Assembly (NCBI GenBank): GCA_031272995.1
Contig: JAISSY010000016.1
Coordinates: forward strand, 1-42,359
Direction: 5' to 3'
DNA: 42,359 nucleotides
From: Azoarcus sp.
Lineage (GTDB): Bacteria > Pseudomonadota > Gammaproteobacteria > Burkholderiales > Rhodocyclaceae
The position numbers were made by a program, and so were the translations under genes. The notes under the pieces are model-generated. The model was not told where the DNA came from and searched no databases. It was given only the letters and a program-made list of their open reading frames with translations. Positions 33,898 to 42,359 of the stretch are shown in pieces. Position 1 is the stretch's first letter, and each line of letters begins with the position of its first letter.

Positions 33898-34407
33898 TTA
33901 CAGTCCGAGCGCCTTGCGCTGATCGGCGAGGCGATCGACGCCGCCGACGATGAAGATGAAGTTGACGGTGTCGATTTCGACTTCGGTCGTGCCGTTGACG
34001 ATCAGCTTGTAGTAGGTGAGCTGCGAGGTCACCTTGAACTCGCTGAGATCGCCCGCCTTGGCGGTGCCGGCGTCGATTTCGCTGTGCCGACCGCGCACCA
34101 CGATTTCGACCGCGTCTGTGTCGCCGGTGTCGTCGCGCTGGTAGGCTCCGGCGAAGCGCATCTGCACACCGTCGGCGGTGGGAATGCCGAACTCGCGGAA
34201 GGCTTCGCGCATCAGGCCGCCGTAGGTGTGTGTGATTTCCAGCTTCTCGATGCCGAGGTCGATGCTCGCCGGGCCGGGCATCCCGCCGCCGCGATATTCC
34301 TCCATCTTGGCGGTGAGCTTCGGCAGTTCGACCTCGCTGCATTGGCCGAGGTAGCTGGTGCCGTTGTAGAAAACGTTGAAGTTCTTGAGGGTGTTGGGCA
34401 GGGCCAT
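33898..34407 (-). CDS. Tail tube protein (P2 FII-like)
   Basis: MALPNTLKNFNVFYNGTSYLGQCSEVELPKLTAKMEEYRGGGMPGPASIDLGIEKLEITHTYGG. Confidence 0.94.
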   Translation of the reverse strand: MALPNTLKNFNVFYNGTSYLGQCSEVELPKLTAKMEEYRGGGMPGPASIDLGIEKLEITHTYGGLMREAFREFGIPTADGVQMRFAGAYQRDDTGDTDAVEIVVRGRHSEIDAGTAKAGDLSEFKVTSQLTYYKLIVNGTTEVEIDTVNFIFIVGGVDRLADQRKALGL

Positions 34408-34419
34408 GATCCGGTTCCT

Positions 34420-35628
34420 TTACGCCTTGATCTTCGCGGCGAAGTCGAGCAGGTAGCGGTCGGTGATGCGTTGCTGGAAGGTGAGGTCTTCCAGCGGCGG
34501 TACCGGCGTGTAGTCGTAGTCCAGCCAGAGCTTGCCGTCCTTGAGCGTCGCCGATTCGTTGATGTCCTCGTTGTACCAGGCGTTGCCGCCGACCAGATAC
34601 CCCTGGGCAGTCAACTGGCGGAACTTGGCGTTAATGCCATCGAGGATGTCCTTGACCAGCGTCGGGGTGAGCGGCTTGTCGATGGCCCACATATGAGCCT
34701 CGGCGATGGTGTCGGCAAGGATTTGCGCCGTCCTGGTGTAGTTCTCGAAGCAGAACAGCGGGTCGTCCGAGCAGGTGCGGTTGCCCCAGAAGCGGAAGCC
34801 GTCGCGCTGGATGAGCGCGGTCACGTCATGCGAATTGAGCAGGCCGGCGTCGGTGTTCGGGTTCTGCAAGTCCCAATAAATATCGCGGGTGACGCCGGTG
34901 ACGCTGTTGACCGCGATGTTGGAGAGCGTCTTGTGCCAGCCGATTTCCTCGTCGATCTTCGCGCGCAGGCCGAGCGCATTGGCCACGGCCCACGAGTCGG
35001 CGGTGGCGGCGGTGGCGGTGTCGAACTTGGTGAAGTCGCCGTGGATCAGCATCAGCTCGCGGGCGCCGAAGGTGCCGCGATAGGTGTTCGCCTGCGTCAC
35101 CGTCTGCGCGTTGGTGCTGGCGTATGCGAAGGCGCGCAAGGCCTGCGCGATGCTCACCAGCTCGGCGGCCACGTCGGCGTTGTCCAGCCCCGGCGCGCCG
35201 ATGATGCGCGGCTTGACCTTGAGCTTCACCTCGGCGGCGAGCAGCGCCTGCATTCCGGTGTAGCTGCCGTCGGGGAGTGTCGTGCCGATGACCTTCGCGG
35301 TCTGGTCGGCGGCGATCGCTTCCGGCGTGTCGCCCACGCCCTCGGCTACGCGCACGACGACGATGACCGGGCTGGATTGGTCGGCGATGGCATCGAGCGT
35401 GCGGCGCAGGGTGCCGAGTTCGCCGGTCTTGCCGATGGCGGTGCGGACGTTGGTGACGAGGGTGGGCTGATTGAGCGGGAAGGCGGCGTCGAGTACGGCC
35501 TGCAGCTCGGTGTTGGCGCTGCTTGAAGTGGCGACGAGGCCGATGATCGAGGTGGCGACGACGCGAATCGTGCGAACCCCCTCGTTTATTTCGACGACTC
35601 GAACGCCGTGGTGAAAATCTGCGGGCAT
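34420..35628 (-). CDS. Contractile tail sheath protein (P2 FI-like)
   Basis: MPADFHHGVRVVEINEGVRTIRVVATSIIGLVATSS..PHMWAIDKPLTPTLVKDI..; start at 35628. Confidence 0.95.
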   Translation of the reverse strand: MPADFHHGVRVVEINEGVRTIRVVATSIIGLVATSSSANTELQAVLDAAFPLNQPTLVTNVRTAIGKTGELGTLRRTLDAIADQSSPVIVVVRVAEGVGDTPEAIAADQTAKVIGTTLPDGSYTGMQALLAAEVKLKVKPRIIGAPGLDNADVAAELVSIAQALRAFAYASTNAQTVTQANTYRGTFGARELMLIHGDFTKFDTATAATADSWAVANALGLRAKIDEEIGWHKTLSNIAVNSVTGVTRDIYWDLQNPNTDAGLLNSHDVTALIQRDGFRFWGNRTCSDDPLFCFENYTRTAQILADTIAEAHMWAIDKPLTPTLVKDILDGINAKFRQLTAQGYLVGGNAWYNEDINESATLKDGKLWLDYDYTPVPPLEDLTFQQRITDRYLLDFAAKIKA

Positions 35629-35718
35629 GTGGCGCTCCTCTTTTCTGCGCAGGAATAGGCAAAAACGTTTCAGCGCAGGGGAGTGTCGTGCCAGTGGCGT
35701 CGGAACGGTATCGGCGGA

Positions 35719-35743
35719 TGTTGTAATCGGAAGGGGTACAACA
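35719..35743. promoter_or_regulatory. Candidate Ogr-binding site, upstream of sheath/tail operon
   Basis: TGTTGTA-atcggaagggg-TACAACA. Confidence 0.7.
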
Positions 35744-35782
35744 AAACCCCACCTTCTTTTTAGGGGTGGGGTCAAAAAAATA

Positions 35783-36058
35783 GTAACACGAGTAAATGGG
35801 GAGTCAAAAACGCCCCGGAAGCCTTGATTTTATTGGGGGTGCGGATGTTACAAAAAAAAGTAATCTGAAGTAACCGGCGAAGTAACACCGCGCCAATTCA
35901 TTGAAAATTGGGGCAATGACAAATGAAAGATGTTACAGGCAAAAGAGTAACTTAGTTACTTCAATATTACTTAAATGTTACTTCTTCAATGAATGGCTGG
36001 AAGCATTGCCAGATAATGATTTCGGGGCGATTTCTTGAGGCGTGTTACTGATATTACT
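35783..36058. repeat. GTTAC/GTAAC iteron-like cluster, AT-rich
   Basis: Nine exact GTTAC/GTAAC occurrences between 35783 and 36048, plus ATTAC/GTAAT variants. Confidence 0.6.
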
Positions 36059-36574
36059 ATTATTTTAGCCCCCCGGACTTTATCAAAGAGACTCGCCGCT
36101 GCCCGGCCACGGGGGTGCGTATCCGCGTTTTTCGCGTCGATGGCGTCGCCGCGCTACGAGGGGGGTGTATTGGCGGCGCTGGCCAGCGGACAAAACGAGT
36201 CGCGATCGGTCAAAAAAGGACGGATTTTGGAACGCAAAAGAGGCAAATGGCGCCACGACGGGCGCGGCGCTGCGACCGATAGGGGACTGCGTAAAAACAA
36301 ATGCGCAAAATGGGCAGGCGTGGCGGGGAAACGACGGCGCGCGAGGGGGTCGCGCTGGAGGCGGCGAGCGACCAGAAAAAGATTCAGGGGTGGAAATAGA
36401 TTTATTCGGCGAGCGGGGTGCTGATCGGGGGCTGGCTGCTAGTGGATCGCAGTTGGGACTTGCTGAGAGTCCGTAGGTCTACATGACAAACGCGATCTGG
36501 CGCTTGCATGTGCCATTAAAATTTCTTCGTGCAAATGTTAGACCCGCGCTAGACCATAAAAATTTTGTCATAGA

Positions 36575-36610
36575 CAAAGGGCTACGATTGCTCGTAGCCC
36601 TTTGTTTTTT

Positions 36611-36611
<1 letters not shown>
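36575..36611 (+). terminator. Rho-independent terminator at the right prophage end
   Basis: CAAAGGGCTACGA-ttgc-TCGTAGCCCTTTG + TTTTTTT. Confidence 0.85.
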
Positions 36612-36686
<75 letters not shown>

Positions 36687-36690
36687 GAGG

Positions 36691-38781
<2,091 letters not shown>

Positions 38782-38823
38782 GGTACTCCTCGGTTGCTAG
38801 AGCATGTTAAACATTGAATTCTA

Positions 38824-40623
38824 CTATGAATCCGAGGCTCTGATAAGGGCAGCAAGTGTGCTCTTTTCCCTCAGCAATTCATTGAGGTGGTTTTGGCCTG
38901 CTGCTGAGAGCGTACCGGTGCGCGCTTGTTCCATGAGTTCCGCGATTTCGTTGGCGATGGCGTCGGCCTGCAGTTTGCGCAGACCGTCCTCGAACAGACG
39001 CTCGACGGCGGCGGGGTCGAATTCGGCTTCGGCTTCGCCCTGTCCGGCGGCGAGACGGTCGAGCGCCTCGAAATGCGGCGTGTCGCGGAAGCGTTCGATG
39101 AGCGCGGCGGCGCTGCCGATGGCTTCGCCCAGTCCGGCGAGATCGACGATGGCGGCGAGGGCGCGTCCTTCGGCGGTATCAGAAGGAATCAGGTTCACCG
39201 GCAGGCGCGCGGCGAGCGCCGGGTGCTGGAGCACGAGGCGCAGCAGCGTTGCCACCGTCGATGGCGGCGGACGGCGCATGGCCGGCCGGCGCGCGCCGCC
39301 GCCGGGAACGTTGCCGGAGGTGGGAAAACTCACGCGCGGCGCGGGTTTGAGGCCGTACGCCTGTTCGACTTCGTTCTGCGCCAGCCGGCTCGTGGCCGCG
39401 ACCGCTTTCACCAGTTGCAGACGCAAGATTACCGCCGCATCCGGAATGCGGGTGACGAGCGGTTTGGCTTCGTGCACCAGCCGGGCGCGACCCTCGGCGC
39501 TGGCGAGGTCGCAGTTCTGGCGCAGGTGATCGAGCAGGAATTCCGCCAGCGGCGTGGCGTGCGCGGCGGCGTCGCGGAAGGCGTCGGCGCCTTTTTCGCG
39601 CACGAAGGTGTCGGGGTCGTGTTCGGGCGGCAGAAAGAGGAAGGCGAGCGTCACGTCGTCGCGCAGGGCTTCGAGCGCGTTTTCCAGCGCTCTCCATGCG
39701 GCGCGGCGACCGGCTTCGTCGCCGTCGAAACAGAACACGACGCGGTCGGTCTGACGCAACAGCGTGTTGATGTGATGCGGCGTCGTCGCGGTGCCGAGCG
39801 CGGCGACGGCGTTCTCGATGCCGAACTGCGCCAGCGCCACCACGTCCATGTAGCCTTCGACCACGATGGCGAAACCGGCTTCGCGGATGGCTTTCTGGGC
39901 GAGGAAGAAGCCGTAGAGTTCGCGCCCCTTCTCGAACAGTGGCGTTTCCGGCGAATTCAGGTATTTCGGCTCGCCCGCGTCCAGCACCCGACCGCCGAAG
40001 GCGATGACGCGGCCGCGCCGGTCGTGGATGGGGAACATGATGCGGTTGCGAAAGCGGTCGTAGCGTTCGCCGGCGTCGTTGTCGATCACCATGCCCGCAG
40101 TGGCGAGCAGCTTGTCCCGATAGTCGTTGGGGAAAATCTGTTGCAGCGCGTGGCGTTCCGGGGCGTAGCCGATGCTGAAACGCTCGACCACCTCGCGCGA
40201 CAGGCCGCGCCGTTGCAGATAGGCGGCGGCTTGCGGCGAACGCGCCAGCGCCTCGCAGTAGAACTTCGCCGCTGCGGTGACGATTTCGATCAGCCGCTCG
40301 TGGCCTTCGTCGGCGCGTCGGGCGCCGCGTCCGTCGTCGGGCACCTGCATTCCGGCGTCGCGCGCCAGTTCCTTGATCGCTTCGACGTAGGAAAGGCCGC
40401 TGTACTCCATCAGGAAGCCGATGGCGCTGCCGTGTGCGCCGCAGCCGAAGCAGTGATAGAACTGCTTCGACGGGCTGACCGAGAACGAGGCGGATTTTTC
40501 GCCGTGGAACGGGCAGCGCGCGAAGTAATTGGCGCCGCTTTTCTTCAGCGTCAGATGGCGTTCGATGACGTCGACGATGTCGACGCGGGCGAGCAAATCC
40601 TGAATGAAGGATTGAGGAATCAT
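38824..40623 (-). CDS. dnaG: DNA primase DnaG
   Basis: MIPQSFIQDLLARVDIVDVIERHLTLKKSGANYFARCPFHGEKSASFSVSPSKQFYHCFGCGAHG. Confidence 0.98.
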   Translation of the reverse strand: MIPQSFIQDLLARVDIVDVIERHLTLKKSGANYFARCPFHGEKSASFSVSPSKQFYHCFGCGAHGSAIGFLMEYSGLSYVEAIKELARDAGMQVPDDGRGARRADEGHERLIEIVTAAAKFYCEALARSPQAAAYLQRRGLSREVVERFSIGYAPERHALQQIFPNDYRDKLLATAGMVIDNDAGERYDRFRNRIMFPIHDRRGRVIAFGGRVLDAGEPKYLNSPETPLFEKGRELYGFFLAQKAIREAGFAIVVEGYMDVVALAQFGIENAVAALGTATTPHHINTLLRQTDRVVFCFDGDEAGRRAAWRALENALEALRDDVTLAFLFLPPEHDPDTFVREKGADAFRDAAAHATPLAEFLLDHLRQNCDLASAEGRARLVHEAKPLVTRIPDAAVILRLQLVKAVAATSRLAQNEVEQAYGLKPAPRVSFPTSGNVPGGGARRPAMRRPPPSTVATLLRLVLQHPALAARLPVNLIPSDTAEGRALAAIVDLAGLGEAIGSAAALIERFRDTPHFEALDRLAAGQGEAEAEFDPAAVERLFEDGLRKLQADAIANEIAELMEQARTGTLSAAGQNHLNELLREKSTLAALIRASDS

Positions 40624-40736
40624 CGGCCGTCAATGACGAACGCCGGGCGAGAACCGCTTGGATTCTCGCCCGGCGCTGGATAATCGGTCACGACGGCGAT
40701 GGCCGTCGCGGAAAATCGGGGGAGACCGCCTCTAGT

Positions 40737-40949
40737 TTAGTAGAGTTTCGGCGGCAGCATCTGGCTGCGCAGGCGCTTGTGATTGCGCTTGATCGCGGCC
40801 GCGAGCTTGCGCTTGCGTTCGGCGGTGGGCTTTTCATAGAACTCGCGCGCGCGCAGTTCGGTGAGGACGCCGGTCTTTTCGATCGTGCGCTTGAAGCGAC
40901 GAATGGCGACCTCGAAAGGCTCGTTTTCTTTGACGCGGATACCCGGCAT
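40737..40949 (-). CDS. rpsU: 30S ribosomal protein S21
   Basis: [70 protein letters not shown]. Confidence 0.98.
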   Translation of the reverse strand: MPGIRVKENEPFEVAIRRFKRTIEKTGVLTELRAREFYEKPTAERKRKLAAAIKRNHKRLRSQMLPPKLY

Positions 40950-41047
40950 TGCTGTTCTTCCTGCTTACTTGAACGATGAAACGGTGAAATGTATTCGATT
41001 CCGCCGCCGCTGGCAAGTAGAATTCCCGCTTCTCGAAGGGTTTTGCG

Positions 41048-42097
41048 ATGAAAGTGTTGGGAATCGAATCGTCTTGCGACGAAACCGGGGTGGCAATTTT
41101 CGATGCCGAGGCCGGGCTGCTCGCGCAGGCGTTGCACACGCAGGTCGATCTGCACGCGATCTACGGCGGCGTGGTGCCGGAACTCGCTTCGCGCGACCAC
41201 ATTCGCCTGTTGCCGGCGCTGATTCGCCAATGTCTGCGGCAGGCGGGGCTTGCCGTGGCGGCGCTCGACGCCGTCGCCTATACGGCGGGGCCGGGGCTGG
41301 CCGGGGCGCTGCTGGTGGGAGCGAGCGTCGCCGAATCGTTGGCGCTGGCCGCCGGCATTCCGGCGCTGCCGGTGCATCACCTCGAAGGTCACATGCTCTC
41401 GCCGCTGCTCTCCGACGACCCGCCCGCGTTCCCGTTCGTGGCGCTGCTGGTCTCCGGCGGCCACACCCAGTTGATGCGCGTCGCCGACGTGGGCGATTAC
41501 CAGTTGCTCGGCGAGACGCTCGACGACGCGGCGGGCGAGGCTTTCGACAAGACGGCGAAGATACTTGGCCTCGGCTATCCGGGCGGGCCGCAACTGGCGG
41601 CGCTGGCGGCGCGGGGCAGGGCGGGGAGCTTCAAGCTGCCGCGCCCGCTGCTGCATTCGGGCGACCTCGATTTCAGTTTCAGCGGCCTGAAAACCGCCGT
41701 GCTCAACGTCGTCTCGTCGCCTCGATGGCGGATGGAGCGCGCCGCCGACCTCGCCGCCGATTTTCAGCAGGCGGTGGTGGACGTGCTCGTCGCCAAGTCG
41801 ATGGCGGCGCTCGACGCCACCGCGATGAGCGCGCTGGTGGTGGCGGGCGGGGTGAGCGCCAATCTGGTGCTGCGCGCGGCGCTCGACGCGGCGGGGGCAG
41901 GGCGTGGGGCGCGGGTACATTATCCGGCGCAGGATTTGTGCGCCGACAACGGGGTGATGATTGCGTTCGCCGGCGCGCAACGCCTGTTGCGCGGCGAACG
42001 GCCCGCGGCGGGCGGCGTCATTCGGGTACGGCCACGCTGGCCGTTGAACGAATTGGCGAGGCCGCGGGCGAACCCCCACGAGACCCCTCCGTCGTAG
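41048..42097 (+). CDS. tsaD: tRNA N6-adenosine threonylcarbamoyltransferase
   Basis: [43 protein letters not shown]. Confidence 0.98.
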   Translation: MKVLGIESSCDETGVAIFDAEAGLLAQALHTQVDLHAIYGGVVPELASRDHIRLLPALIRQCLRQAGLAVAALDAVAYTAGPGLAGALLVGASVAESLALAAGIPALPVHHLEGHMLSPLLSDDPPAFPFVALLVSGGHTQLMRVADVGDYQLLGETLDDAAGEAFDKTAKILGLGYPGGPQLAALAARGRAGSFKLPRPLLHSGDLDFSFSGLKTAVLNVVSSPRWRMERAADLAADFQQAVVDVLVAKSMAALDATAMSALVVAGGVSANLVLRAALDAAGAGRGARVHYPAQDLCADNGVMIAFAGAQRLLRGERPAAGGVIRVRPRWPLNELARPRANPHETPPS

Positions 42098-42107
42098 GGG
42101 CGAATAA

Positions 42108-42359
42108 TTATTCGCCCGTATCCGGGGGCGGGGATTTTTTCCCGCCGATTTTGCCTTCGGTGCCGGCGCGCAGGCGGCGGATGTTTTCGGCGTGACGCCA
42201 GACCAGAATCGCGCTCAACACCAGCACGATGGCGGCTGTCGCCACGCTGGCGGTGACCAAAACGGTGACGATGGGCGCCGCCACGGCGGCGGCGAGCGCG
42301 GCGGCGGAGGAATAGCGGGTGGCGACCGCCACCAGCAGCCACACCGCGAGGCAGGCGAG
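42108..42359 (-). CDS. plsY: Glycerol-3-phosphate acyltransferase PlsY (C-terminal part, truncated by window edge)
   Basis: LAVWLLVAVATRYSSAAALAAAVAAPIV..RHAENIRRLRAGTEGKIGGKK. Confidence 0.85.
   Translation of the reverse strand, partial: LACLAVWLLVAVATRYSSAAALAAAVAAPIVTVLVTASVATAAIVLVLSAILVWRHAENIRRLRAGTEGKIGGKKSPPPDTGE

Noticed and set aside
32263-35526. 1087-aa plus-strand ORF (and similar long ones at 25637-28495, 21781-23406, 36679-38817, 38926-40683)
   Set aside because: Antisense to clearly recognisable phage tail genes, rpoD and dnaG; these are GC-rich stop-poor shadow frames without domain signal.
36035-36476. ORFs of 129 and 103 aa near attR
   Set aside because: Low-complexity Arg/Gly-rich translations, overlapping each other in different frames, no recognisable domain; could be real but not supported.

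Overview
The window holds an apparently complete ~35 kb P2-like (myovirus-type) prophage. It is integrated in the 3' end of a tRNA-Ile(CAT) gene next to a tsaD/rpsU/dnaG/rpoD chromosomal locus. A 52-bp direct repeat (1685-1736 and 36611-36662) marks attL and attR. A DUF4102-type tyrosine integrase sits at attL. The prophage encodes an early region (AlpA-like HTH, DUF4406, ASCH-like, Gp37/Gp68-DUF5131, Toprim primase-helicase, Ogr-like activator), a divergent repressor switch, a moron-like block (TM-WYL-BRCT protein, TumE/TumA-like pair, HTH proteins), a Dam methylase, and P2-type capsid, tail and lysis genes in a rearranged order. The standout feature is at 28.6-31.0 kb. It looks like a multi-cassette tail-fibre shufflon: the tail-fibre gene's expressed 3' end plus four silent alternative 3' ends (three in opposite orientation, one in the same orientation). 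Each begins with the same ~20-bp crossover sequence, and a second, lambda-Int-like tyrosine recombinase lies beside them. Other notable signals are three copies of a perfect 25-bp palindromic motif TGTTGTA-N11-TACAACA ahead of all late operons (candidate Ogr sites), a P2-style T_TTT_TTG -1 frameshift in gpE/E', a 10-nt poly-C tract at the start of the Dam methylase gene, and a GTTAC/GTAAC iteron-like cluster near attR. All family calls come from reading the sequence by eye; no database search was run.
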